Origin: Mastigias papua
Lineage: Eukaryota > Cnidaria > Scyphozoa > Rhizostomeae > Mastigiidae
Length of the DNA stretch: 64,000 nucleotides
Direction of reading: 5' to 3'
Assembly (NCBI GenBank): GCA_964019165.1
Contig: OZ025268.1
Span: 20,314,274-20,378,273, forward strand
Shown piece by piece: positions 1-11,784 of this stretch (position 1 is the first letter of the stretch; each line of letters opens with the position of its first letter). The position numbers and the translations under genes are program-made. Under the pieces are notes generated by a model. It worked only from the letters and a program-made list of their open reading frames with translations, ran no database searches and had not been told where the DNA came from.

Positions 1-124
1 AAAATCGCAGCAGTCCGTAATTCATAAGAATTTATGGGCATTCCAAGTACTTCTGGCAGGCGTTCTATTTGTGATTGAGCTGATAACTGCCTGGTGCGAA
101 TTGAAGAAGAAAGAGAAATTGTGA
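1..124 (+). CDS. Possible 3'-terminal coding exon of an upstream membrane protein gene (partial)
   Basis: An open frame runs from the left edge (frame starting at base 2) to a TGA at 122-124. It encodes about 40 residues: a short polar stretch, a hydrophobic segment (WAFQVLLAGVLFVIELITAW) that looks like one transmembrane helix, and a lysine-rich cytosolic-type tail (ELKKKEKL). This pattern is typical of the C-terminus of an endomembrane protein. A cag at 8-10 could be the splice acceptor, but too little upstream sequence is visible to judge. I do not recognise the family. With no other exon in the window, this may also be a chance open frame. Confidence 0.3.
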   Translation, partial: KSQQSVIHKNLWAFQVLLAGVLFVIELITAWCELKKKEKL

Positions 125-1188
125 GCAAATGACTTATCCTATTTAATGCTGTTGCAGTATATCTTCATTTTTGCTAATGCGCATACGTGCTCGAAGACTT
201 TTGGAAACATTGTGCAAGAGACCTGTTGTCGAGAGAAGACTTTCCACACCAGAGGGGGGTCATCGCAACCCTATAAACTGGATAGGATTGTAGGGAAGTA
301 AATTAAACATGACAATGTATCTCCAAGCCATTTAATTATAGTCAGTAATAATTGATGATTATAATAGTACTTCTAGGCAGTGGTGTAAAACGTTCTTTCC
401 TTTCTGGGACCCTAGGTATCGGGCTTAAAAATTTCTGCAAAATGGCTAAGCGAGTACACACGCAGTATTTGATTTCTCTCTGTACTTTTTTTATCTTTAG
501 ATAGACAGTCATATTGTTCATATTGTTTTTCTATTGTTCTGTTCATCTCTGTATATTAATTGTTATATTATTAATATATAGAATTTAATTTCAAGAGAGT
601 CAGCTTGAAATATGAGTCATAAGATTCTCACACCAGTTTCAACAATTGAAGAATTATGTGAAACCGTCTGTAAATATTACTAACCAGAGCAATTTCTGGG
701 AACTGTATTCCCAAGTTGTAATACTTTTCATCTAACTCTATTTCTTAGCCTCAATGGATAGCCTCTTTAATACTGTATTTATAACTATTATCAGCATGTA
801 TCCTGTAGAAATGATAAAGTAACTCCCTCTTATTTTCCATTTCTCATTATTTTAGAAGTAAATATTTTCGGCATTCTTGCGCGGAATCAAGAAATCCAGA
901 TGCAGGTTATTTTCTTTATTCTTTTGTCCTTCATTTTTACATGAAAAGATAATGTCATGGAAACTGATGGAAAAATCTAGCTTAGCATTAAAGAAAATGT
1001 CCTATAGTCCGGAAAGAGTACAAACTTGTCCGAGTCATCCGAATTTGTATAAATTATACGGTTTTACATACTGTGCTAATGTCAGAATTTACGTTATTTG
1101 CAGCCCTGTTGGTTATTGCAGTGATTCCACGATACAAAATAAAATGGTATTTACGCGCTTAAGCTGGGTGTCTTAAAACTTGAATGCA

Positions 1189-1468
1189 TAGAGCCATATT
1201 TATGGAGGATGTTAAATAGAGCCATATTTATGGGGGATGTTAAATAGAGCCATATTTATGGGGGATGTTAAATAGAGCCATATTTATGGGGGATGTTAAA
1301 TAGAGCCATATTTATGGGGGATGTTAAATAGAGCCATATTTATGGGGGATGTTAAATAGAGCCATATTTATGGGGGATGTTAAATAGAGCCATATTTATG
1401 GGGGATGTTAAATAGAGCCATATTTATGGGGGATGTTAAATAGAGCCATATTTATGAGGGATTATAAA
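1189..1468. repeat. 28-bp minisatellite, ten copies
   Basis: Ten head-to-tail copies of a 28-bp unit beginning tagagccatatttatggggg. The spacing is exactly 28 bp throughout: the first unit starts at 1189 and the last at 1441. Internal copies look identical; only the first (ggagg for ggggg) and the last (gaggg and an altered 3' end) vary. Near-identity of the inner copies points to recent expansion. Confidence 0.95.
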
Positions 1469-1760
1469 TAGGAGAAAGAATGAATATAATTCTGGGAAAT
1501 ATACAATATATTAACATGGGATGGAATTGGGTAACTTATTTAAAGATATGAGAAATTTGCTTGAATAGAGCTACTTTGTTTATTTTTGACTATGTTGTAA
1601 GTCGGAACTATGGAGACAAAAAATTTTCAAGGTCAAAGCACCTTTTTTGGAGTTTTGTTAGTTAACTCTCAACAATAGCAGATTACAGTAAGTGGAAGAA
1701 GCACATTAATTATGCTTCTTGGAATGTTAAAACCAAGCGAAAAACGCTTTCCCTCCTGAA

Positions 1761-2261
1761 GTACTAAAAACCCTGTACACCAGCATAGTAGAGTCTAACC
1801 TTCGTTGCTGCTGTTCTGTGTGGGGATGTTGTAGTAAAACTAAGATCAATAGATTACAGAAGCTAGATTATTGAGCAGTAAGAACAATCTCTGATTGGAG
1901 CTTTTATATCTCTAGTAAGCCACTATTTGAGAGTTTAAGCTAGAGAAATATTGAGGAATTAGTAGACATAGACACTAAGGTTGTGGTGTACAAATCCCTA
2001 AATGGCCTAGCTCCTGTGTAATTGCAGAACCTTTTTACTCGAAGAAGCCATTGTATAGAAAGATTCATTAGACAATCACAAGAAAATTTGAGCTTACCAA
2101 GAAAGCGAGGAACAACTGGTCTAGAGGGTTTCTCGTACAGGGGTGCAAGCCTAAGAAAAGAAGTCAAGCAATCACGTAGTCTTTTGTCTTTTAAAAGTTT
2201 TTATCATAAGCTTTTGAGCGTACTGTTTTGTAATAGATTGCTAATCCCTGATATATTATAG
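1761..2261 (+). pseudogene. Decayed non-LTR retrotransposon reverse-transcriptase C-terminus
   Basis: One reading frame from 1761 to 2261 resembles the region after the catalytic palm in LINE (jockey/CR1/RTE-like) reverse transcriptases. It has an LKTLYTSIVESNLRCC block, a VWGC block, INRLQKL, then KSLNGLAP and a terminal SYRGASLRKEV block followed by a short tail. The frame carries about three in-frame stops but no obvious frameshift, so it decayed mainly by substitution. The YxDD catalytic block and endonuclease are absent, so this is a truncated remnant. I know this peptide pattern as common in cnidarian genomes; that is recall, not a search. Confidence 0.7.
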
Positions 2262-2530
2262 AAACAGATTTTATAACTTTTAGTTTGGCTCAATCTCGAA
2301 GTATTGTAGTTCATGAAAGTCAGCCAAGTTGCATTACCTTCAGCAGTGGCGATACGTTGAATAACTTACAAAAGCAAATTTGGTTTTTTTATTTTAAAAA
2401 TTTCTTCGCACTGGTATAACATCTACCTCTCAAGCAAAATATATTACACCCGTCTGCGGTGAATTTTTACAGCTGGCTTTTGTTGTCTTTACTCATATAC
2501 TTGTTACCCATACCTTATTGTACTTTACAG

Positions 2531-4874
2531 GACGTACCCAATCCGGATCAAATTGTGCAACTTATGCAGCGAGATATTAGGGAAAGTATTGAAGAAGAGG
2601 TACCGCAGACGCAGCAGAAGCCGCAACCGCAAAATAGTAAACGTAAATCTTTTGACATTCATGACTACATTGACAGGTATGAAAGTTCGCCAAGCATGGA
2701 AGATACGGATGAAAATAGCATTTACGGTGCGGAGAACAAAAGTTTCTATTGCGATACAGTTCATTTTGCCAGTGGTGAAGATAACATGGAACTTACGTGC
2801 GTGGAAAGTGGAAGATTTGATGAAGGGCCACAAGAACGTGAAACCGATGCATTTTCAAAGTCTTTTCTTTCTATTCAGAATGATAAAGACAAAGAAAATA
2901 TTGAAAATACCAACCCATCTACCTCAAGGATTGACGACTCAGCCGACGAAAAGGATATGTTCGAAAAATCTAGCGAAGGAAGTCATCACGTGAGTAGTAA
3001 GAGTGAGGCTGGTGGTGGTAAGGAGAATGCTCTTGAAAGTGAAAGCTGGTATCAAGAGATGCTAGAGAAAGCGAGCAAGACATATGACGATAAATCTTGT
3101 CTTCGTTCTATTGATGCAGAGCTCAAGATACCAAGATCACAGTATCCACACGCAATGTTGCACGATTTGATGGAAGGACTTAGCGTAAAACATGCGCGAA
3201 CGAACCTGGAGGCCCAGCATAGGCTTCCTTTTGAGTCAATTACTCGATATTTGGGGCCAAAAGACTCTCGAGTGATGGGAAATCAGATGCCAGAGGCTAG
3301 CGATCGGCACCCAGTCAGTGCAATACTGCCACATCCAGCATTTGGAATGATTGGAGCTGTTGGTGAGAGACCAGAGTTAGAAGTCAAACATGGTCTCCCC
3401 TTTGAGTCAATCACTAAATTTTTGGGGACAGAAGGCCCTAAAGCGATAGAAAATCGGATCCCAGAGGCTGGCGATCGGCACCCAGTCAGTGCAATGACGT
3501 CACATCCAGGGTTTGGAATGATTGGAGCGTTTGGTGAGAGATCAGCGTTTAATGTTCCTCCTCGCGCAAAAAGACCAAGGTTCGAAACTGAATCTAGAAT
3601 TGAGGAAACTAATAACGAACTTACTCTGAATAAATATACTCCCATCAAAGAACTTTCCATTCCCATTCCACCTTCTGCCACACCCAGTGAACGGAACAGT
3701 TTCATGAAGAAAGACGAGGAAAGCGTCCTGCAACATAGTATGGTGAAGGATAGTGTCGTATCCAATACGCTGCAGAACAGTGATGATAATAAAGAAATCA
3801 AACGACCACAAAATTTTGAGGGCGATGTCATGATCACAGATAGCAGCTCAAAGAAAAGTGATTTTTCCGATCCCCTGATAAAACAAAGCGCAATTTTTCA
3901 AGGTGTCGACTTTGGTGCTGGTTTTAGAGACGAACACAGCTCTTCAATATGTTCGAAAACAGTAAATTCCCATGATATCAGCTCATATCTCTTGCAAGAC
4001 GAAGTGAAAGATGACCGTGTAGATATAGTCACTTCCTTGCTCGCGAAGCAGCGTAGTGTGGAACCACACAACAGAACTCTGATGGAGTCAGATGCAGCGC
4101 AGAGGGCGCAAGAACAAGCTGCAGCCAACTCAGAAAAACAGGCAGTCATTATCTCAGCAAAGAGCAGTGTTAGTGAGAATATTGTTGGCATGGCTGATAT
4201 AGCATTACCAGATACGTTGAATGATAGGCCAGCTGAAGCAAATGATGAAGAGAAGAAGGATACTTCAACACTGTCACCAGAAGTAGATTTCAATAGACGC
4301 CGTTCAGAGACATTCTACATCCCAAAGAAAGACAAATTTGCTTTTGCAGATGATGAAGATGATGCATGGCTTGTTAAGGGTGTGAAGGAGGAGGGTAATA
4401 TGTTCTTAGAGAGAGGAGAGACGTTTGTTATACCGAAAATGCGTTATAATGGAAGTCCTAAACGAGAAGGTTTAGAACAGTCAAGGTTTTCTATAGGTGA
4501 TATTAAGAAAAATGCAAAGTATAGAATGTCATGGGTCGCAAGGCAAGAGCTCATATGTGCATCAACGCCTCTGCGTGTATCGCCAATGCAGAGCATTAAT
4601 GACATCTCAGAAGTTATGGAGGAGTCAGCAAACAGTCTAAAGGTTATTGCATGCGACAATACTACGAACTTGAATGTGACAAACGAGGCCTTGTCTGATG
4701 ATAGAATGTCGATTGAAAGTTGTAGTGTGAAAGGAGATGCTATTGTGAGCCAACAAGATGACAAAGATGGTTTTTCCAAACATCAGCTCTTTGACGGTAA
4801 ATGCAAATTGGATTTGCAAAAAGATGGAGAAAGATTAGAGGAGACTCTTCAAAATGAGCCTGACAACAGCGAAG
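2531..4874 (+). CDS. KNL1: KNL1 large disordered exon with MELT motif and internal duplications
   Basis: A single 2.3-kb exon, open throughout and ending at the donor gaag|gtagaa (phase 1). The protein is acidic, Ser/Thr-rich and probably disordered, like the central part of other KNL1 proteins. Notable parts: DNMELT at 2786-2797; a basic stretch NSKRKSFDIHDYIDR just after the start; two 57-codon tandem copies at 3215-3385 and 3386-3556; and two ETF(Y/V)IPK motifs, the first preceded by RRRS (4298-4330), the second near 4415-4440. RRRS fits an Aurora B-type basophilic site; this is inferred from motif only. The open frame extends upstream to 2459, but that part is hydrophobic and intron-like, so I start at the acceptor. 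Confidence 0.85.
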
Positions 4875-7800
4875 GTAGAATTTTTTTTATTTAGCCAATT
4901 ATTTACAGTCTGATCGTGTTAATATGAAACTGATGGTCACACATCTCAGTACAATTTAGTTCAATTTCATTTCTATCACCTCACCTTATACCACTTCATG
5001 ATATTGTTGGACACTTACGTGTACTGGACCTGGAATTGATAACAAATTCGCATCACTATGTGCTTTTATGGAATATTTAGAAGAAACAATGCTATTTCCT
5101 ATTACTCTACGTAAACACTCTGATAATCAATCATGCAACTATATATACTCTAAATCCTCGAATTGGCGCGCCCTCAAAAAAGTCCCCTCCCCTCGAATAA
5201 GCCCCCATAAGTTGGGCTTAAGGTGTATTCTACTTCAAGGAAATCGTTCTATTTTCTGAAACAATCTTTGCTCAGTTCTGCGCGAGGACCTTATTGACTC
5301 GATACCAATAATGTCCCTTTCTAAATTAATGTGCAGTTTCTTCAACAGATGATGAAGTCGAGGACATGGAACAAAGTGAAAATCAGGAAGTTACGGTAAT
5401 CCCAGATGTCGAAATCAGTCATGAGAGGGATGTATTTCCTTTGGTATGCCACCGCCTTTGGTTTTTATCTTTTTAAATCTCATCAAGTAATACTTCCTTG
5501 CATCGTTCATTTAAGGTTAATTTCTTAAATCTCAAATCGAAACTGTAATGGCCTATGGTTTGCTAGTAGAAACAGCTCGTCAATTTTAGGCCTATATCAA
5601 ATTCAAGTCTTCTTAAGTAAGCAGGTTCATGTCAGAATAATTTCGAGAAATATTCATATAGCTCTTTACAGTTGAAAAGCGTCGTCTTTCTTAAAAACCT
5701 GGCCCTGATTCATCTATTGCCTGGCCAATCTATTTGGCCAAGCTCTTGGTAAATAGCGAAAATCAGCCATGTATGTATGTGACAATAGTTTTGTGATTTA
5801 TACTATTTACGCCCAGACATCACTGCCATAGCGTTCAATCCTGCTTTGACATGGCTCTCTACATTCATGAGATTGTGCTGGCTTCCATCCTCGATAACTT
5901 ATTCCTTTTGCATAATATGATCTGCAGGCTAGTTAATTTGTACAATAATTACTAGATACCTCTCACTTGTTTATTCAGGCATTCTAAACTTATCTTTTCA
6001 TCTTCTTTCGTTCATGATTAGGAGTATGATCCTGAGGACGAGAATCGTGTAGCAAATATAAAAAGAGAGAACGTTGAGTTGGAAGTAAAACTTGCTGAAC
6101 TACGAGAAAGTATGACTTATGATACTTTTGATATATTGTTTGTTTCTAATGAACTGCAGACAAGCGTGCTTATTAATGTCGACAATAAATATGCTTCAGA
6201 TCTGTGTAACAAATGCTTCATTATTTTGTTATTTTAGAAGTAGCTGACAAACTTAAGGAAGGAATAACAATGAGTAAGATTTTAGATGATGTGATGAATA
6301 CAAGAAAGGTAAGAGTTTGAAACACGATAGTAGCACTATGAAAACACGATAAAAATGCATTGGGAGTACAACATTTTCATTTCTTATCTGACCCAACACT
6401 GATTAGTTACACTTTCCTGTTGGAATCAGTCCTATCATTGTGCTGCCTCGTTGAATATTGAAGCTTAGAACGAGGCTTTGGTCTGGTCCGGTTCTATGGT
6501 CCGGCTATAGCATTGGTAGTTTCATTTCTTTATTTTATTTATTGCATACCATGGTGAATCGCCCGATAACCAGCTTAAAAATAACCCTCACATTTTACAG
6601 GAAATTACCGAAATATTCCATGAATTAGAGACGAAGGAGCACAGGTTGAATGAGAAGCAATCAGGTACTAGTAGCCTCCTTATGATGCATTCTACAGCCA
6701 AGTGTCGTTATAGCATTCTGCGTTTGATGCTGCGGGACATTTCTGATTTATAATACATTGGTATATCGTCCTAGTACTATACTGCTAGTACAATGTAGAC
6801 TCTCATTTAGCGACTCCGTGAAGATTCTGTTCATCCAAGCTAAGAGAAGTAAATCTCATGAAACTTTAATGCCAAGGATTGCAATAAAAACATGCATATA
6901 AAAATGTGCGATATTGAAAAAAAGCCTGTTCATGCTCTTTTGCGATGAGGTAGTTCCAGTAACCAAACTGCAAGATCTTAACACTAATCTTTTCCCTGCA
7001 CACTCTGCCTTTCAAAATAACGTGTGTAATGTTGTTGGGGTGACTAGCAAACAGGCCGACCTGATTTCTGATTGGATAAAGAAAGAGATTATTTTCAGGC
7101 CGAAAAGGTGCTAAGTAATTGAAGTCAAAATGCTATTTTTAAAGCTGTAGCTTCTTAATAAATGAAGGTTCTTATGTGCGAGCTTTTCCTCCATCACTTT
7201 GTGCACATTGTTAATCTCATGAAAGTAGGTGCACTGCAGTTGCATCCCTTATAAGGATTTAAAACTATAATATTTGAATCGCTATCAAATTTATGTTCAG
7301 TCTTGCTTCTAGATAAGTATTGCGTTTATCACAAAAGGTTCTTTTGTACCCTATGTTCTGTATAATTTGTTTGTTATTTCAGCACCTGAGAGTTGCGAAA
7401 ATGGTGATGAAAATTTGGAAAGGTAGGCCAATGTCTTGTGCAGTATCTTTGAAAATAGACCATGATGTTCCAACACGCTTCAAATTGGTTCAGACCATGG
7501 TGTTCCAACACGCTTCTTAGTTTAGAATCATACTCTACCTTGTTAATTAGCTCAGTATTAATTGGTTGTCTTCGTATGCTTTGCTATTTAGGGGGCCTGA
7601 AACTGTAACACAGAGTGAAGAGGAGACAATAGATAAAGAGCTAAAGTTGGAAGAAGACAATGACCTTAAGAAGGTGATTCCAACGTTTTAATTTCTTCTT
7701 GTTTGTCTAATTTTTTTGTCATTCGTGTTTGTAAAGCATAAGAAAACCTCATGCGTTTTGATAAATGAACACAGGTTATTCCTGATGTTGCATTTGAGTA

Positions 7801-10800
7801 TGGGCTCTTTCGTCATTATTGGCTGGGAAGTTTGTAGTGAATTTGATAATATTTATCAATTTACCTAAAGGTGTACTTGCTGCTCGGATTATGAAGGGTA
7901 TTTGACATATTCGGCATAGCAGATAATTTTGTTGACCATTGAGAAGCCATGATGTAGCACGTGAATATTCTACTGTTCTACTGGTAATTGGTCAACAGTT
8001 TGGTGGGCAAAATCAATCGCACTAGTTGCCCTAATGGACTCTCAAAAATGTCAGAGCAACTGAAGATTTTCCAAGTTTGATGAAAGCTACAATTCACTTG
8101 CAATATACTCAACCGCGAGAACGTTTTCTATGTCACAGCATATTTAGGGTAGTTTGTTTTGCCCACCATAATATAGTGGCCAATCACAAAAAAATAGGAT
8201 GGTTGTCACGTTATACATTATAGCATCTCATTCGACATTTGAATCTATGAATGCTAATTTTTTAAAAATTTGTTGTGTATTGTGCATAGTTAATTACGGT
8301 AATCCATAAGGTGGCCTAAGAGAATCACCAACGACAATCATTGGATGTTTATGTTTTGGGTGATTCTGAAAATTACTAAGGCAATGTGTCGTGTCCAATT
8401 CTGATTAGTCTTGATTACTGCAAAGCAAAACTTCGAGGATTCTGTGCAATGAATATTATTTCATTGAAGTCGACGTGTCTCTCATTTGTTTGTGATTTAT
8501 ATCTTTTATACAGAAAGAAGAACAAGAGAAAGAGATTCAGATGATCATTGATCATGCCAGAAAACAGTAATTAAGCCTTTTTTGGTCTACTATTTGGCAT
8601 CTTCCTTGATTGGTCGATCGATGGATTGATCGTTTGTAATTTGGTTGTTTATACATCTAGTCCTATATGTCAATGATTCGCAACTCAGTGTTTGTTCAAT
8701 TGTTTGCTTGTCATACCAGTCAGGGACCCTTGAGCAAGAAAGGGCAAAGGCCCAAACTTTGTACACAGGTCAAGAAACATGTTACTTTTTAGTGTCATAT
8801 CATCCGGACACAATATGGTTTTCTTGGGTAGATTTCATGCTTAAGAGCGTGTTATCATTACTCAATGGATCATAACTGAGCTCCCTTTGCCCCCGTGGGC
8901 TAAGAGCAGGGGACGATCACCCCATTACCCTCGTGCTGCAACCGTCCTCGCTGACAGTTTGTTTTTATGCATTGATATCTAATATTGATGATGACTGATG
9001 ATTGATTGGTTGTTTACTTTGCCAGTTGATTAATTCATTGACCGTGTCGACATACTAATTGATAAAATGGTTCCCGGAAAACTTTGCCAGGTTTGTTCAC
9101 TAATTGCTGATTTCTGAACAGGTTGAATAATGATTTACTTTGTTTTCTAGGTTGCTACCTTGGTTTCTTCTATCATGGTCCAGAAGTCATTTTGAATTTA
9201 AATTGTTTAGATTCAGACTCAATATTGTATTTGAGGAAATAGATGAAAAATCTTTGGATTTTTGTGAGTGTTTCTGTTTGCAAATATCATTATTATCTTC
9301 GTTTCGTATTTCATCTCTTCTGTACCATTTATTTTCATACTCAGGGTTCTAGGGAGGCTGGAAAACCTGGGAAAGCAGAGAATTTACTTTGAGATCGGGG
9401 AAACCTGGACTACCTCTGCAAGTTAGGAAATTATTTCTGGTTACTTGACAAACAAAATATAAGATATTTCGTTCTTCTTGTGTCCTTGTCTAATGTAATT
9501 TTATTTTTTTCAATTTCCAGAGGTAAGATTTATTTGAGTCTAATTGTGGCAAAAGACACTTTTTTCAGCGATTTTTCACATTCTCATTGTGTTTGCTCCT
9601 TCATTTTTCGGTGTATGCCAAATCATTTTCTGTTGGGGAAAAAGTGAAAAGTCAGGGAATATTTTGAAAATTTCCTACCCAAGCAAGCATGCCTGATGGA
9701 AGTCGCTCAAAGTGATGTTTACTAATGCTACAATAAATTTTTGACTGACACTGTAATAGTACACATTGTTTGTTGTAGATAACATCCTGAAATGGGAAAG
9801 TGCCTTCACAAACATCACTCTCAGATCAAATTCAGGTGGGTTAGATTTTATCTAGGCCTTACTTACTAGAATCATATTTTTAGCATGTGTCCCGTCTTTC
9901 TCCTTCATCAAAGACAAAACCCTCTGCTCCTTCTACTCTCTGTTTAGTGAGATTTTGTGGCAGGTTAATTCAGTGAATTTGATGAAAGAATCTCGTTTTG
10001 TAGAGGGTTGCAACGACAGAAGCAAATATGTTACATCTCGCATGTTCAGGCATATCCAATCAGATTCATTAATTCAAAAGTACAAGACAACCAAATGCTT
10101 GAAGGAGGTAACACACAAGCACTTTTAAATTTTGATGGAAGTTCCTCCAAAGTTATTTTTTGAGAATGTACTAGTGCGATCCTTAGTTCTTTGTGTATTA
10201 TGACCTTGCTTGGTAATTTTTACAGGGGAAATGCATGCTAGATGTACTGCTAAGCGTAAATCATCACCTTTGAACGATACTTGGAGCATATTCCATGTAA
10301 ATTCACACAGCAAAAATCTTTTACTTGTACACTTCATATTCATAACATTATTTAGTTAGTCCAAGATTTCATCCGTCTGTTGGATTTTGCAATGAGGAAC
10401 ATCCAGCAAAATTTTCACGGCATATTTCTTTGAAGTGAACAGAATTTCATCTACCACTCACGACTTATATTCATGTCTCGATTTGGATCTTTAATCGAAC
10501 TTACAGCCCTCAAAGAGGCCTATGAGAGTTATTTAGGTCGGAGTTGATATGTAAATCTTTCAAAATTAATTTTGTAGCTTCTTCAAGACCTCTCAAGGCT
10601 TATCATGGCACACAAGGACCTGTTGGAGGATCTGAGTGCGGTTTACGTTAAAAATGGCCTGACATATGTTGATGATAGCACGTAAGTTTATTTCTATCAC
10701 ACAGATACGGAAGGAGCTTATTTTTATGACGATATATTGATCATTATAACCATTGTCATCATTAATTGCATAATATGAAATGGTATTGCTGAAATGCTTT

Positions 10801-11783
10801 CTTTAGCTTATTAGAACTAAATTCACAATCAAATGTACCAACACTCATTGGATCTGCAGAAAATGTTTTGATATCTTTTTTGTTACTACTATGTTTATTC
10901 ATTCATCGATACCGAATTCTTCCTAGTTCATCCTTGAAAATTATGTTTTAGATTTCACAATGAAAATTCATGAATAAATATATATATTGGAATATATGGA
11001 GATCATCGTCCAGATTTAATCATTAAGTTTTTTATATTAAGTTTCGTTGTTCTTAAATTTTAGTAGTTTGTCTGGTAAACATAACATGAAATGAATTCTC
11101 TTGCTTCGTTAATTAGTGTGCAATTACTCATAGCACTCTTTGATTAATGGTTCAAGAAATTTAGTTTGTCTAACTGGTGTCTGATTATTTCATTTCTTAA
11201 TAAGATGTTTACCTTTCCCTAATATTTACTAAGCTTCACAAATTAATAATCATTTTATTTTTTTCACAAATAGTTTAGAAACGAAGTTCTCCAGTCTTCC
11301 AGAATTCTTGTTCACAAGGTTTAGTATCAGGGGCAAAATCATTGAAGGCGATGCAATGCCTCGACTGAAATTGAGTTACCACCATCTGTTTGGTGAAGAC
11401 AGGTGAATGAATGCTACATACCATTCCGTTACATATTGTAATTCCTTTTCCCGTTGTACTGTACTGATTGTCAGACACTGACAATCATGTTAACTTGAGA
11501 AATCTAGAACCTTTTCACCTCAGAAATTGCAGCATTTTAATGTTTTAATCGCATTGATTATTTTTACTGGCTTTGTGCACCAGTGATTCACATCCCGACT
11601 ATTTATGATTGCCAAATATTTGGATCATCAGTGCACACTGCTGCTTTCATCTCTTTCAGAACGGAGATGTTTCAACCTATTCTTGAAAGAGCCTCTGATC
11701 AAGGACCAATGTTATTTTTGAGAGCAGTAAATGAAATTAAAGGTATCATGAAAGAAGTACCCAGGAAAATTCTCTACGAATAA
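2531..11783 (+). CDS. KNL1: Kinetochore scaffold 1 (KNL1/CASC5/Spc105 family), 5' end unresolved
   Basis: KNL1 is the outer-kinetochore scaffold of the KMN network. Phosphorylated MELT motifs recruit BUB3-BUB1, and the C-terminal RWD region binds the MIS12 complex. Proposed exons, all in phase: 2531-4874, 5349-5443, 6022-6109, 6241-6308, 6601-6664, 7383-7422, 7592-7673, 8514-8566, 9122-9150 (weak), 9779-9835, 10004-10107, 10578-10681, 11274-11392 (donor uncertain) and 11584-11783, about 1,149 codons. The first exon starts at a good acceptor (tactttacag). It carries TVHF followed by DNMELT, the vertebrate TxxF-MELT arrangement, at about residue 86. Middle exons are acidic and heptad-like. Exons from 10004 on resemble the human C-terminal region: a helix ending LLQDLSRLIMAHKDLLEDL, then a strand segment and a terminal helix. 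The N-terminal PP1-docking motifs are missing, so upstream exons remain to be found. The first RWD domain looks shortened, or exons in 8.6-10 kb were missed. Confidence 0.82.
3215..3556 (+). repeat. Two tandem 57-codon coding repeats within KNL1
   Basis: Two adjacent copies of a 171-bp unit (exactly 57 codons). Shared protein landmarks are LPFESIT, a YLG/FLG, the string DRHPVSA, and a G-M-I-G-A turn ending in GER. The DNA copies still match over long stretches, such as around gatcggcacccagtcagtgcaa, so the duplication is fairly recent or conversion-maintained. The unit has no MELT core, so it differs from the classical KNL1 repeat. Confidence 0.9.
7984..8186. mobile_element. Short inverted-repeat element (MITE-like) in a KNL1 intron
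   Basis: The inverted termini share tggtgggcaaaa (about 7999-8010) with ttttgcccacca (about 8157-8168). More weakly they share flanking attggtca / tggccaat, giving ends about 28 bp long and a total of about 200 bp. No coding capacity. No target-site duplication could be assigned. Confidence 0.45.
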
Positions 11784-11784
11784 A
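11779..11784 (+). promoter_or_regulatory. AATAAA hexamer overlapping the KNL1 stop codon
   Basis: The TAA stop at 11781-11783 lies inside the sequence gaataaaa, so a canonical AATAAA polyadenylation hexamer spans the last codon and the stop. If used, the 3' UTR would be only some 15-25 nt. It may be a coincidence in AT-rich DNA. Confidence 0.35.

Larger units (their letters stand above)
125..2530. other. Gene-poor stretch upstream of the resolved KNL1 exons
   Basis: About 2.4 kb of AT-rich sequence between the possible upstream exon and the first confident KNL1 exon. It holds a 28-bp minisatellite (1189-1468) and a reverse-transcriptase fossil (1761-2261). The KNL1 promoter and 5' exons should lie here or further upstream. 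I looked for exons encoding the SILK and RVSF PP1-docking motifs expected at a KNL1 N-terminus and found none I could defend. The short open frame at 877-1176 shows no family features. Confidence 0.6.

Noticed and set aside
877..1176. 99-residue plus-strand open frame as the KNL1 first exon
   Set aside because: It has no SILK, RVSF or MELT motif, no initiation context or splice pattern linking it to 2531, and a composition like translated AT-rich DNA.
1189..1468. Regular 28-bp repeats resembling CRISPR repeats
   Set aside because: The units are head-to-tail with no spacers, and the host is eukaryotic; this is a minisatellite.
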